Source: Winkia neuii subsp. neuii DSM 8576 (GTDB taxonomy: Bacteria > Actinomycetota > Actinomycetes > Actinomycetales > Actinomycetaceae). Taken from it: DNA of 64,000 nt. Below the pieces are notes generated by a model. The model did no database searches. It was not told where the DNA came from and saw nothing but the letters and a program-made list of their open reading frames with translations. The DNA is taken from assembly GCF_000420405.1 (NCBI RefSeq), contig NZ_ATUW01000001.1, positions 91,072-155,071 on the forward strand, in the 5' to 3' direction. Position numbers and translations under genes: made by a program. Positions within the stretch are counted from its first letter, which is position 1, and every line of letters begins with the position of its first letter. This document shows positions 1 through 8,283 of this stretch, one piece after another.

Positions 1-524
1 GTGGCGTCGCCGCACATCAGGCGATGCCTACCAATAGTCCAGATATCGCCGCGTTGGACGAAAGCAGCAGCCTCAAGGGCGGCATTTAGGTCGAAGTTAT
101 CGTCCTCGATACTGTCGCCGTCGAGAGAACCTATCAACTGTTGTATTTCGGCTTCGTCGAAACCGGTGAATTCAACGTCGAAATCGGAAGCATCCAGGTC
201 GGCTATGAGTAGGGCGAGTTTGGATTCATCCCACTGGCCACTGATCTTGTTTAGCGCAACGTTGAGCGCTTTTTCGCGGGTTTCGTCTAGCTCAACTACT
301 ACGCAGTCCACGGTTTTATAGCCCAGATCGGCGAGTACTTTCAGACGCTGATGCCCACCCACAATATTTCCGGTGGTTTTGTTCCAGATGACTGGCTCCA
401 CATACCCAAACTCCGTCAGCGACCGCTTGAGCTTTTCGTAGTCGGGGTCGCCGGGCTTAAGGTCTTTACGCGGGTTGTAGTCAGCTGGGGTGAGATCAGT
501 TAGCTCTATTTGCTTGATGCGCAT
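1..524 (-). CDS. Phage ParB-like / DNA modification methylase, N-terminal part
   Basis: The gene starts at the ATG complementary to 522-524 and runs off the left edge. The visible part is a ParB/Srx-type domain: an opening segment about going from a locus to a parameter set, then the typical stretch GHQRLKVLADLGY and a DETREKALNVALNKI region. It ends in DIWTIGRHRLMCGDAT, which in this family leads into a DNA methyltransferase domain. Phage proteins of this build use the ParB-like half for DNA contact or nucleotide hydrolysis and the second half for N6-adenine or cytosine methylation. The methylase motifs lie outside the window, so the methylase half is inferred from the family. Its start overlaps the 3' end of the SAM synthetase gene by 29 bases, so the two are translated from one message and the upstream enzyme could supply the methyl donor. 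Confidence 0.8.
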   Translation of the reverse strand, partial: MRIKQIELTDLTPADYNPRKDLKPGDPDYEKLKRSLTEFGYVEPVIWNKTTGNIVGGHQRLKVLADLGYKTVDCVVVELDETREKALNVALNKISGQWDESKLALLIADLDASDFDVEFTGFDEAEIQQLIGSLDGDSIEDDNFDLNAALEAAAFVQRGDIWTIGRHRLMCGDA

Positions 525-1686
525 GGTTTTTCACCGCCTTTATAAGCTCGCACCGAGTAGTCCAGGTGTCTTCCCATTTGCGTGTGTAATCCCCGAAATG
601 CCCATACGTCGAATACCGCACATAGCCGGGTGCTCGCAGCCCAAACTGGTCGATGATTGCTGCTGGCCGAAGATTGAACACATCTCGAGCCGCAGCCGTG
701 ATGATTTCATCGGTGTATTGGCCGGTGCCGAGCGTGTCCACACTGAAAGCAACCGGGTCGGCTTTCCCGATCGCGTAACTAATCGCCACCTGGCACCTGG
801 GTGCAAGATCCGCATCCACCACGGTTTTCGCGATCAGCCGCGCCATATAAGCACCCGAACGGTCAACCTTAGAAGCATCTTTACCACAGAAAGCTCCACC
901 ACCATGTCCGGCCAGTCCGCCATAGGTGTCAACCATCAACTTCCTACCGGTGAGTCCAGTGTCAGCTTTAGGGCCGCCCTGCACGAACCGCCCGGACGGG
1001 TTGATCAACACAACCGTGTCCGCATCTACCGGTAGATACCGCTGGCATGCTGGGCCAACAATCAGTGAAGTTATTTCACGGCGCAACACCTCGAAATCCT
1101 TGGATTCATCGTGCTGGACGGAAACCACCACCGTCTCTACGGCTTGCGGTTTTCCTGCGTCGTTGTAGCGCACCGAAACTTGTGCTTTACCATCCGAGAA
1201 GATCCCAGTGATGGTTCCTTGCTTGCGTGCGTCATCTAGCCGCTTACAAATCTCGTGGGCTAAAACAAGAGGCAACGGTAAACGCTCAGGAGTATCAGTG
1301 CAGGCATAACCATAGACCGTGCCTTGGTCACCAGCACCCTGAAGACAATAAGCGGACTCATCGCCATGGCGAGCCTCTAAAGATGTGGTCACCCCGCCGT
1401 TAATATCGCTAGATTGACACCGCACCCATACATAAACTAAAAATCTCCACGGCTTATAGCCAGCTGCAGTCAGGGCTGTGCGTACAGATTCCCGGATTCG
1501 CACATGAGCTTTAGTGCTGATTTCACCGGTGACAATAATGCGTCGCCCAGTAGCCATGACCTCTACCGCGACGCGGGCGTTGCGATCAGTGTAGAGAATT
1601 TCGTCGAGAATCTGATCAGCAATTAAATCGCACAGTTTATCGGGGTGACCGATACACACTGCTTCAGCGCTGCGAACCATAGTCAT
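496..1686 (-). CDS. metK: S-adenosylmethionine synthetase, phage-borne
   Basis: 396 residues, full length for MetK (ATP + methionine to SAM). The visible signatures are GHPDK near residue 13, GAGDQG, GLTGRKLMVDTYGG and GGGAFCGKDASKVDRS. The glycine normally found in GGPxGD is alanine here (GGPKADTG), and the serine of AFSGKD is cysteine, so the protein has diverged from housekeeping forms but keeps its catalytic histidine, aspartates and lysines. It sits between the small terminase and a ParB/methylase gene in a phage packaging cluster. The start is the ATG at 1684-1686, preceded by a GAAAGGA ribosome site. Inference: it raises SAM for phage DNA methylation during infection. It is unlikely to be the host copy, given its place in the phage operon and its divergence. 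Confidence 0.92.
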   Translation of the reverse strand: MTMVRSAEAVCIGHPDKLCDLIADQILDEILYTDRNARVAVEVMATGRRIIVTGEISTKAHVRIRESVRTALTAAGYKPWRFLVYVWVRCQSSDINGGVTTSLEARHGDESAYCLQGAGDQGTVYGYACTDTPERLPLPLVLAHEICKRLDDARKQGTITGIFSDGKAQVSVRYNDAGKPQAVETVVVSVQHDESKDFEVLRREITSLIVGPACQRYLPVDADTVVLINPSGRFVQGGPKADTGLTGRKLMVDTYGGLAGHGGGAFCGKDASKVDRSGAYMARLIAKTVVDADLAPRCQVAISYAIGKADPVAFSVDTLGTGQYTDEIITAAARDVFNLRPAAIIDQFGLRAPGYVRYSTYGHFGDYTRKWEDTWTTRCELIKAVKNHAHQANRAN

Positions 1687-1709
1687 AGGAATGTCCTTTC
1701 AGTAGAAAA

Positions 1710-1756
1710 TCAAAAGAAACAAAAACTCCCCACCATGACGAACCAAGAGTGGGGAG
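1710..1756 (-). terminator. Hairpin plus T-tract in the leader of phage metK
   Basis: An 8-bp perfect stem (CTCCCCAC at 1726-1733 with GTGGGGAG at 1749-1756) is followed on the minus strand by a T-rich run at 1710-1725. It lies about 25 bases ahead of the metK ribosome site. It can end transcription coming from the terminase or act as an attenuator. No SAM riboswitch fold is evident in the short leader. Confidence 0.6.
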
Positions 1757-1786
1757 CGAATATAGACAAGCGAACCCGAATCGTGT

Positions 1787-2005
1787 GTGATACTGGAATA
1801 CGTGAAAGACGAAACGAGTAAACCTAATCCGCCAGAGCCTTCCGGCGGCGATGGTAAAGCCGTGGCCTATGGACTGATTGCCGGGGTGATGACCAGCATT
1901 ATCTTTGGGTTCATTATGGACGATAAGGCCTTGGGGTTAGCTATCGGCGCAGGAGTTGGAATCACGCTAGGGGCAGCTTTCAGCGCGAAAAAACGCTCCA
2001 AATAA
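1787..2005 (+). CDS. Small two-helix membrane protein, unknown
   Basis: About 72 residues, encoded opposite to the surrounding phage genes. The GTG start at 1787 is uncertain, and a GTG at 1802 is also possible. After a polar N-terminus rich in Pro, Glu and Lys come two glycine-rich hydrophobic segments (roughly residues 27-44 and 50-66) and a KKRSK tail, as in small membrane proteins with glycine-zipper helices. No family is recognised. Its position between terminase and metK, on the opposite strand, is that of a phage moron. It could be an exclusion or lysis-related peptide, but nothing in the sequence settles this. Confidence 0.45.
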   Translation: MILEYVKDETSKPNPPEPSGGDGKAVAYGLIAGVMTSIIFGFIMDDKALGLAIGAGVGITLGAAFSAKKRSK

Positions 2006-2029
2006 CCCTGGTAAACAACTAGGACGCAT

Positions 2030-2602
2030 CTACGAGCGTGCTTTCAACAACTGCTCCATAACCTCATCACCCGGAGCCGCACCTGAATAGTCGCTAGTGC
2101 AGTTAGCCCGCACAATCTCAAAAATCTCATACCAATACACGTTCGCCTGCTTACCAAACGACTGGGACATGGCAACGAATGGGGAAGCGATAGCAGCCCC
2201 CGTGGTCGGGTGCTTGCCGAGCAAACCAAACTTGGAGATCGCCTGCTCACACTGCACATAACGCGCGAACGCCTGCGCATAGGCCTCAATCAGACGCTTA
2301 GAAACAAACCTCGTGCAGCCACGCTCATCAAGCCAGCGCCACGTCTCCCGATACACCAAATCAGCACCTAAAGGTTTGCCATCGCGCTGAATCTCCGACA
2401 GATACTCGGCAGGCTCCGGCATCACCTCACCAGCAAGCACCGCGCCATCACCAACATCTGCGCCCTCGAAATCAAAAGGGGACGCTAGCGGATCTTCCAG
2501 GCGAGTAGCAGGCAGACCCTTAGCGAGTTTCTCACTCAGCGGGTCGGGTTTCGCGCCAGCCCTGACGCGGCGGCCGCCGCGGTTGGTGCCGTCCTTAGCC
2601 AT
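2030..2602 (-). CDS. Phage terminase small subunit, P27-like
   Basis: 190 residues. It has a basic N-terminus (NRGGRRVRAGAKPDPLSEKL), a linker with acidic patches, and then a helical region with WRWLDERGCTRFVSKRLIEAYAQAFARYVQCEQ, typical of P27-family small terminases, which bind the packaging start site and hand DNA to the large subunit. The large subunit is not in the window and should lie beyond the left edge. Neighbours are an HNH endonuclease upstream, the usual partner in HNH-dependent cos cleavage, and metK downstream. Confidence 0.85.
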   Translation of the reverse strand: MAKDGTNRGGRRVRAGAKPDPLSEKLAKGLPATRLEDPLASPFDFEGADVGDGAVLAGEVMPEPAEYLSEIQRDGKPLGADLVYRETWRWLDERGCTRFVSKRLIEAYAQAFARYVQCEQAISKFGLLGKHPTTGAAIASPFVAMSQSFGKQANVYWYEIFEIVRANCTSDYSGAAPGDEVMEQLLKARS

Positions 2603-2848
2603 TAAATCTTGCCTCCTTCCAGGCGGTTAGCCCGGTGATGGAGGGCTTGCGGGTTAATACCCTGTTTGAATCGGTCTTTTTGCGTACGGTTGGCCCCGCC
2701 CGCTGACCTGTCCCGAGGTCGTAGAGATTCGACGACCCTACCCCTCGTAAGGCTTTCGACGTTGCCACGTGTTCGGCAAACGCCAGGAGGGTAGGCAACT
2801 TTGAGGTGCGCGACGACAACCGCGACAGGGCGGAACGTGGCGAAGAAT
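2603..2848 (-). other. Gap between HNH and small terminase; possible cos region
   Basis: This 246-base stretch has no convincing gene of its own. It carries imperfect inverted segments (CCTACCCCTC near 2730 against GAGGGTAGG near 2790). In HNH-terminase modules the packaging site often lies here, so a cos site is possible, but no cohesive-end sequence can be read directly. Confidence 0.3.
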
Positions 2849-3226
2849 TCAGTAGGTGTAGACCCGAGGTTGTTGCCGCCACCGATCATCATCAAGCGCG
2901 CTCTGGCGCGAGTGGCAGGGCTTGCACAGCGAACGGAGGTTGTCGAAGTTGTGGGTGCCGCCGTGCTCAAGCGGGAGCACGTGGTGGACTTCCTGTGCGG
3001 GCGTGTACTTGCCATGCTCTAGGCAGTCTTCGCAAAGCGGATGGGCGGCGACGTAGGCGGCGCGGATCTTACGCCACCGCGCGCCGTAGCGGCGGTTGAT
3101 CTTCGGATCACGCTGATACTTCCGATACCGGGCGTCCTCCGCCTTGGCATGGGCGTCGCAGTAGCGTTCACGGGTCAGTTCAGGGCATCCAGGGTGGGAA
3201 CACGGGTACGCTGGCTTCACTGGCAT
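2849..3226 (-). CDS. Phage HNH endonuclease
   Basis: 125 residues. Two N-terminal CxxxC-like pairs (CSHPGC, RYCDAH) are followed by a basic helical part and an HNH core: CEDC, then EVHHVLPLEHGGTH, NFDNLRSLCKPCHSRQS. The two zinc-type cysteine pairs and the HH...N...H order match phage HNH nucleases that work with terminase at packaging. The start is supported by an AAGGAG site just ahead of the ATG at 3226. It lies directly upstream of the small terminase in the same direction. Confidence 0.9.
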   Translation of the reverse strand: MPVKPAYPCSHPGCPELTRERYCDAHAKAEDARYRKYQRDPKINRRYGARWRKIRAAYVAAHPLCEDCLEHGKYTPAQEVHHVLPLEHGGTHNFDNLRSLCKPCHSRQSALDDDRWRQQPRVYTY

Positions 3227-3253
3227 CGCTGGCTCCTTCCCCCTGGATGTGGT

Positions 3254-3289
3254 GAAGCCCCAAGTTCCCGTGTGGGTTCTTGGGGCTTC
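3254..3289 (-). terminator. Hairpin between DUF1492-like gene and HNH gene
   Basis: An 11-bp perfect stem (GAAGCCCCAAG at 3254-3264 with CTTGGGGCTTC at 3279-3289) has a 14-base loop. It separates the replication genes from the packaging genes. No strong T-run follows on the minus strand, so it may be an RNA processing or partial termination site. Confidence 0.5.
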
Positions 3290-3365
3290 TCCTAGTTTTC
3301 AACCACTTACATGTTCTCACACCGATATGCGGTTTTCTATCGCATGTTTCGGATACCGGCTAACG

Positions 3366-3824
3366 CTAGAGCTGTCCGTATAAGGCGGTGGCGAACCTGT
3401 CGAGGGCTCGGTTCTTGCGCCGATAGACCGTGTCACGCTCGACGTAGAAGTGATCGGCGATCATCGACACCTTCTCATCTTGTGTCCCCTCGCTGAGGAA
3501 GAAGCCTTCGAGGATGAAGCGGTCGTCTTCAGCGATGACTTCCCACGCAGGTAAGAACCAGTCCATGTACTGGCGGGCCTGTAGGTAGCGAGCCTTGTAG
3601 GCGTCGATTCGCTCAATGCTCGCGACGATCCTGTTCTCCGAAGCGTGGAGGTTGCCTGATGGTGGCGTGCCGTCCATGCGTGGGGATGCTGGGCTTGCCG
3701 CGTCAGCGTAAGCCGTCTTGATCTGCTCGTCGGTACTCTCGATGATCTGTTCCATCACCGCATAATCCTGTAGCGCTGCGATCGCGGCTTTCCTTGTGTC
3801 GAGGTATTTGGTCATCACATGCAT
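3366..3824 (-). CDS. Phage DUF1492/sigma-like late regulator
   Basis: 152 residues. The N-terminal half is helical (LDTRKAAIAALQDYAVMEQIIESTDEQIKTAYADA). The C-terminal half has a helix-turn-helix like sigma region 4 (KVSMIADHFYVERDTVYRRKNRALDRFATALYG). Proteins of this type sit just before HNH/terminase genes in phages of Gram-positive bacteria and switch on late transcription; that role is inferred from the position and HTH. The start ATG at 3824 has an AAAGGA site and overlaps the end of the SNF2 helicase gene by 10 bases. Confidence 0.7.
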   Translation of the reverse strand: MHVMTKYLDTRKAAIAALQDYAVMEQIIESTDEQIKTAYADAASPASPRMDGTPPSGNLHASENRIVASIERIDAYKARYLQARQYMDWFLPAWEVIAEDDRFILEGFFLSEGTQDEKVSMIADHFYVERDTVYRRKNRALDRFATALYGQL

Positions 3825-5188
3825 GAGCTTGTCCTTTCAGTGGTTGTGATTTCTGCTGTGACCGCGTCAATCAACGCAGCCTGAGTGGCGTCTTTCGCAT
3901 CAAGGGCTTTAAGGACGGCTTCATCGAGCGTCCCTTCAGAGATCAGGTGCGTGATGGTGACCGGCTCTAACTGTCCTTGCCGATAAAGGCGGGCATTCGT
4001 CTGCTGATAGAGTTCTAAACTCCACGTGAGCGAGAACCACACCAGCAGATGCCCACCGCTCTGGAGGTTTAGCCCGTGGCCAGCGCTCGCGGGGTGGATC
4101 AGCCCGAGGGTTATCTCGCCTCTGTTCCACGCCTCGATATCCGCGCTCGTTTTCAGTTCGCGAGCCTGTGGGAAGCGGGCGGTGATACGTTCGCGGTCGT
4201 GAGTGAACCAGTAGGCTACGAGCAGTGGGTTGCCGTTGGCTGCCTCGACGAGGTCTTCGAGGACGTCGAGCTTCCGCTCGTGAACCGCTGTCCACTGACC
4301 ATCGCCGGTGTAGATCGCACCCGACGCCAACTGCAGCAACTTGCCCGACAATGCAGCAGCATTCGCAGCGTCGATTGTCGCCTCACCGAGGTCGAGGACA
4401 AGATCAGATTTCAACTGCTCATACACGCGTCGTTCTTTCGGATACAGCACCACAGGCATTGTCGTCACCGTCAGTTTTGGTAGCTGCAGGTGGTCGGTGG
4501 TTCTCATCGACAACGTCATGTCACCAATCGCCGCATAGATCTCATCCTCAGCACCCACGCGTGGCTTATAGGTAAAGACCTGCATCCCATTGCGCTTATC
4601 GGGCACAAACCACCGCTCACGATAACGAGTAATGAAACGACCCAAACGCTCGCCACCGTCGAGAAGACGGAACTGCGCCCACACATCCATCAGCCCGTTC
4701 GACGCTGGCGTTCCGGTCAGCCCAACCCAGCGTTTAACGTATGGTCGCATTTTCACCAAAGCCGTGAACCTCTTCGCCCGATGATTCTTGAACGAGGAGA
4801 GTTCGTCGATGATAACCATGTCGAACGGCCAGCTACCCCCGAGTTGGCTGATGAGCCATGGGATGTTTTCACGGTTGATGATGGTCACCATTGCAGACTT
4901 GGATAACGCTGCCAGCCGGTCTTGTTTGGTGCCAACAGCGACCGCGACGGTGAGCCCGTCAAGGTGATCCCACTTCGATATTTCGGCGGGCCAGGTGTCT
5001 CGGGCTACCCGAAGTGGTGCGATGACGAGGACTCGGTGGATGGTGAAGTAGTCGAGCATGAGCTGCCAGATCGCCGTCAACGTGATCACCGATTTGCCCA
5101 AACCCATCCCAAGGAAGATCGCGGCCTCGTGGTGGTCGATGATGTATTGGGTTGCGGTGGTTTGGTAGTTATGCGGCTGATAGTGCAT
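3815..5188 (-). CDS. Phage SNF2-family DEAD-like helicase
   Basis: About 457 residues from the ATG at 5186-5188, which has an AGGAGG site. Motif I reads GMGLGKSVITL near residue 27, motif II is DEL (VIIDELSSFKN), motif III is GLTGTPASNG, and the C-terminal helicase half ends with LVWFSLTWSLELYQQTNARLYRQGQ, a SNF2-type motif VI. Phage proteins of this size belong to replication modules and are thought to remodel or unwind DNA with the primase-helicase. It overlaps the VRR-NUC gene upstream by 20 bases and the regulator gene downstream by 10, indicating translational coupling. Confidence 0.92.
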   Translation of the reverse strand: MHYQPHNYQTTATQYIIDHHEAAIFLGMGLGKSVITLTAIWQLMLDYFTIHRVLVIAPLRVARDTWPAEISKWDHLDGLTVAVAVGTKQDRLAALSKSAMVTIINRENIPWLISQLGGSWPFDMVIIDELSSFKNHRAKRFTALVKMRPYVKRWVGLTGTPASNGLMDVWAQFRLLDGGERLGRFITRYRERWFVPDKRNGMQVFTYKPRVGAEDEIYAAIGDMTLSMRTTDHLQLPKLTVTTMPVVLYPKERRVYEQLKSDLVLDLGEATIDAANAAALSGKLLQLASGAIYTGDGQWTAVHERKLDVLEDLVEAANGNPLLVAYWFTHDRERITARFPQARELKTSADIEAWNRGEITLGLIHPASAGHGLNLQSGGHLLVWFSLTWSLELYQQTNARLYRQGQLEPVTITHLISEGTLDEAVLKALDAKDATQAALIDAVTAEITTTERTSSCM

Positions 5189-5453
5189 CAAGCACCTCCT
5201 GTATGCCGTCAATCGAATCAACAACCAGAGCGGTGAAACCTTGCTGGCGGAGTTGGTTCATCCGGCGCACTTGGATTGGCCGTGGCTTCTTGCCTGATGC
5301 TTTGAGCTCGACGAAAACAGCCCGGTTTCTCGTCAGGCATATCCGGTCAGGTACACCCGTGGTTCCAGGGCAGACAAGCTTCCAGCACAAGCCGCCAGAG
5401 GCTTCAACGGCTTTCTTCAGTTGGTGTTCTATGGTTCGTTCGTTCATGGTCAC
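5169..5453 (-). CDS. VRR-NUC domain nuclease
   Basis: 94 residues, a stand-alone VRR-NUC. The PD-(D/E)xK core is visible as VPDRICLTRNRAVFVELKA, with the N-terminal helix IEHQLKKAVEASGG carrying the usual early glutamate. Single-domain phage members are Holliday-junction-type or structure-specific nucleases. It lies next to the SNF2 helicase in the same operon, a standard pairing in this class of phage. Confidence 0.9.
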   Translation of the reverse strand: MTMNERTIEHQLKKAVEASGGLCWKLVCPGTTGVPDRICLTRNRAVFVELKASGKKPRPIQVRRMNQLRQQGFTALVVDSIDGIQEVLDALSAA

Positions 5454-5484
5454 TCCTTGAATGGTTTCTCAAGGGGTGCAGAGT

Positions 5485-5567
5485 GGTGCAGGGTATTTCC
5501 TAACCTTTTACATAGAGAAAAACACCATGTAATTTCACATGCGTAAGGTAGGAAAACGGGTTGCACC
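5485..5567 (-). repeat. Imperfect inverted repeat in the gap before VRR-NUC
   Basis: The left arm at 5485-5510 begins GGTGCAGGGTATTTCCTAACC. The right arm at 5544-5567 reads, in reverse complement, GGTGCAACCCGTTTTCC followed by TACCTTA. The two arms could form a long interrupted stem in the leader of the VRR-NUC message. No protein is encoded in this 134-base gap. Confidence 0.4.
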
Positions 5568-5587
5568 GGTCTGCACCCTCATAACTT

Positions 5588-7849
5588 TCAGCTGTTGAAT
5601 TCGCTGGTCAGGGCCAGCCCGTAGACGCGGATACCGGACTTGGTTTTCTTGCGCTCGAATCCTGCTTGTTCGCATGCGGCGTTGAAGTCGACCATCGGGC
5701 GCGCCCATCCTGAGGTGTTTTGCGCCCACGCCCGATACGTCTGATAGAGGTCACCAGCCCTCTCCGATAATCCGTCCTCGACGTCGCACGAGTCCTCAAG
5801 GAACTGCGAGAACCAGTCGTTATCCTCCTTATATGCTTGCGAGGCTTGAACCACCTGAGGCGGCGGAGTGAGCTTGTATCCCTCACTGTGAATGAGGCGC
5901 GCTCCCTCCATGATCCAGGAAAGGATTGCTCCGCCAGCGTGTTCGTAGAGGTGGTCGGCATAGTTCTTCACATCCGTGTCGCCTTCGATGGTGGCGTTGA
6001 ACGGGATGACGATCAGACGCCGCCAGATGCCTGCATCCATAGCTCCCACACGCGGCAAATGGTTCGTGTACAAGACCAGCGTGTGGGAGGGGGTGAAGGC
6101 GAAGGGGTCCTTGAACTTTTTCTCTGCCGAGATCTGATCGGTCGAAGCAAGCTGTTTGACGTTCGAGGTTGATAGGCGCATGCCTTCTTCGGTTTCGGCC
6201 GCGATCAAGAGACGTTTGCCTCTGGCTTCGGCGAGTTCGGGTTTGACGTTGCGACGCACCCCGACTGTGAGCGCGTCGGCTGAGATCGTGCCCGAATACG
6301 TCCCCAACACGCGGGCGATGGTGTTCCAGAACGTGGATTTGCCGTTTCGCCCGTCCCCGTAAGCGATGACGAGCGCTTCTACGAAAACCTGCCCGATCGC
6401 CGCCAACCCCACAATGCGCTGCACGTAACCAATCAACTCAGGATCTTTTTGGAAGAAGACGTCAAGCGCGTCGGCCCAGATCTGTGCACCCTCATCGCTG
6501 GGGCCGACAGCGGTCTGCTTAGTCAGCAGATCGGCGGGATTGTGCTCGTGGCTACTACTGTCGCGTAGATCCCAGGTACCTGCCGGGGTGTTGAGCTGGT
6601 AGGGGTCGACGTCGAGGTCACGGACACGTACCTGCAAGATCGGCCCGGCTTCTTTCAACGTGGCCGTGATATTGCGTGACAAACGCCTGGAGAGAACGAA
6701 CTTGTGATAGTTTTTGGATTCATCCCACGCCTTGAATGCTGCGACTTGGGCGGGGTTGAGTTTTGCTAGGCCGCGGGCTTTCGATGAAGCCGATGCCATC
6801 ACCACGTCAGCACCGGTAGAAACCATGTCTTGCCATGTTGTGGCGATAAGGTGTTGTGCTTCTTCGAGCTGGCGGCAGGTCAATTCCTGAACCACTCCTT
6901 GTGCGGACAGGTCGTTCTCATCCCACACGCCATGGTCGTAGACAAGCCACTTAGTAGCCAGTGAGTAGCGGATCTTGTTCGCATACTCGCCAGCCAATGT
7001 GTCTGCCTGACCGACATCGGAAAAATCATCCGGACGTAAACCTGCTAACGCCTCATACGCCTCTGGTGGTAGATAGCTCGGGTCGGAGGCGACCTTCGAA
7101 GCGAACCGGCACGCGCTATTCCAGATCGTCTGTAATTCTCCCTCGTTGAGCGGTGGTTCACAGAGGTTGGCTTTGCGGTCGAAGAGGTCTCGTGCTTGAT
7201 CGGTCTGCCCGTAGCGGATGAGGACCCGCCCGGCGAAGCGCGAGAGCGTGGCATTACGGGAGCCTTCACCAATCACAAGAGTGGAAGCATCGAAGGCAGC
7301 AAATACGTCGATCTCGTCAGCGTTATCGAGCCAGTCGTCAAGAAACTGATCGCCCTCATGCGCCGTAACTTGTGGGTTAGGGGTGCCGTAGATGAAGCGA
7401 CCGGCATCCAAAGCATTGCGATCAAAGAACGCGAACCGTGATGCGAGGCGGTGCTTGAGCCCCGCATAGTCGTCCGCGTTGCGTAATTCGTGGATTGGGA
7501 AGTAGACGTGGAAACGCGGCCTAGCCGAAAGCACGCCCTTCGGCTTCATGTGGTTGCGGGAGGTGGCGGTCATGAACTCCACGCCGAACATGAGCTCAGC
7601 GAGCTTTTCTGGTGTGATCCAGTCAGTTTGGGTTTCGGTGTGATCGTTATCGATATCCATCACCAAGCAATCCGAAGACATGAACGCTGCAGTTGAGCGG
7701 CGGTCATTGACATACGTGGCTGCCACGTGATCAAGGCCAGCGACCACGCTTAGTGATGCCACGTCCGTGATGGTGTGCTTGTTCGGGTAGTGGTTATTGT
7801 TCTGCACACCGGTAACCGCGGCAGCGAACAAGGTGAAAGGCGTGGTCAT
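5588..7849 (-). CDS. Phage DNA primase-helicase, P4/D5 type
   Basis: 753 residues. The N-terminal third is a primase-like region (CLVMDIDNDHT, ARPRFHVYFPIHEL, LDAGRFIYGTPNP). The middle is helical. The C-terminal part is a superfamily 3 helicase with Walker A GDGRNGKSTFWNTIARVLG, Walker B region RLLIAAETEEG, sensor VLYTNHLPRVG and a D5-type C-terminal winged helix. It opens DNA and primes phage replication. The start ATG at 7849 overlaps the stop of the upstream gene by 4 bases. Confidence 0.93.
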   Translation of the reverse strand: MTTPFTLFAAAVTGVQNNNHYPNKHTITDVASLSVVAGLDHVAATYVNDRRSTAAFMSSDCLVMDIDNDHTETQTDWITPEKLAELMFGVEFMTATSRNHMKPKGVLSARPRFHVYFPIHELRNADDYAGLKHRLASRFAFFDRNALDAGRFIYGTPNPQVTAHEGDQFLDDWLDNADEIDVFAAFDASTLVIGEGSRNATLSRFAGRVLIRYGQTDQARDLFDRKANLCEPPLNEGELQTIWNSACRFASKVASDPSYLPPEAYEALAGLRPDDFSDVGQADTLAGEYANKIRYSLATKWLVYDHGVWDENDLSAQGVVQELTCRQLEEAQHLIATTWQDMVSTGADVVMASASSKARGLAKLNPAQVAAFKAWDESKNYHKFVLSRRLSRNITATLKEAGPILQVRVRDLDVDPYQLNTPAGTWDLRDSSSHEHNPADLLTKQTAVGPSDEGAQIWADALDVFFQKDPELIGYVQRIVGLAAIGQVFVEALVIAYGDGRNGKSTFWNTIARVLGTYSGTISADALTVGVRRNVKPELAEARGKRLLIAAETEEGMRLSTSNVKQLASTDQISAEKKFKDPFAFTPSHTLVLYTNHLPRVGAMDAGIWRRLIVIPFNATIEGDTDVKNYADHLYEHAGGAILSWIMEGARLIHSEGYKLTPPPQVVQASQAYKEDNDWFSQFLEDSCDVEDGLSERAGDLYQTYRAWAQNTSGWARPMVDFNAACEQAGFERKKTKSGIRVYGLALTSEFNS

Positions 7850-8283
7850 GGGGTGACCTCCTTGAAATCAGAATCGAAGTATTTGATGGGCAGGTCGAGG
7901 TCGCGTGCCCACCCGATCTCCAGGCGCATACCAGGGCTGACGTGACCCACGTATGCCCACAGGGCTTCGCATTTAGCGAGCAGCACTCGGTTGAAAAACA
8001 TCGCCAGCTCGCGGGTGTCCGGGTCGGAGTCATCCATGAACTGTGGAAATAACAGATGCGGGGCGAACGGGATCTTGCCTGCCGCTACTGCGAGCTCGCA
8101 GAATTGGCGGGCGAGCTCAACGTTCGCCCCAGTGTCGCCCGAATACGGTGAGCAGATATAAACCAAGGGCCGGTAGCCGAACTGTTCGCGCTGGAGCTTC
8201 TTGAGCGCGTGGTAGCTCGTCAGGTCCAGATAGCCTTCGGTGTTTTTCTTCGAAAACCCAATATCGACTGTCGTGGCGCTCAT
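7846..8283 (-). CDS. DUF7768-like nucleoside deoxyribosyltransferase-fold protein
   Basis: 145 residues. After a variable N-terminus (about 35 residues) comes PLVYICSPYSGDTGANVELARQFCELAVAAGKIPFAPHLLFPQFMD, the classic opening of small phage proteins with a nucleoside 2-deoxyribosyltransferase fold, followed by EALWAYVGHVSPGMRLEIGWA. The enzyme class is plausible from the conserved SPYSGD and the GMRLEI segment. The substrate is unknown. It is joined to the antirepressor and primase genes by 4-base overlaps. Confidence 0.75.
   Translation of the reverse strand: MSATTVDIGFSKKNTEGYLDLTSYHALKKLQREQFGYRPLVYICSPYSGDTGANVELARQFCELAVAAGKIPFAPHLLFPQFMDDSDPDTRELAMFFNRVLLAKCEALWAYVGHVSPGMRLEIGWARDLDLPIKYFDSDFKEVTP

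Noticed and set aside
1687-1790. SAM riboswitch in the phage metK leader
   Set aside because: The leader is short and shows only one terminator hairpin without the conserved junction of any known SAM riboswitch class.
2595-3015. Overlapping open frames on both strands in the terminase/HNH interval
   Set aside because: They have no ribosome sites, no recognisable domains and lie over the HNH gene in other frames; composition is Arg/Ser/Thr-rich as in shadow frames.
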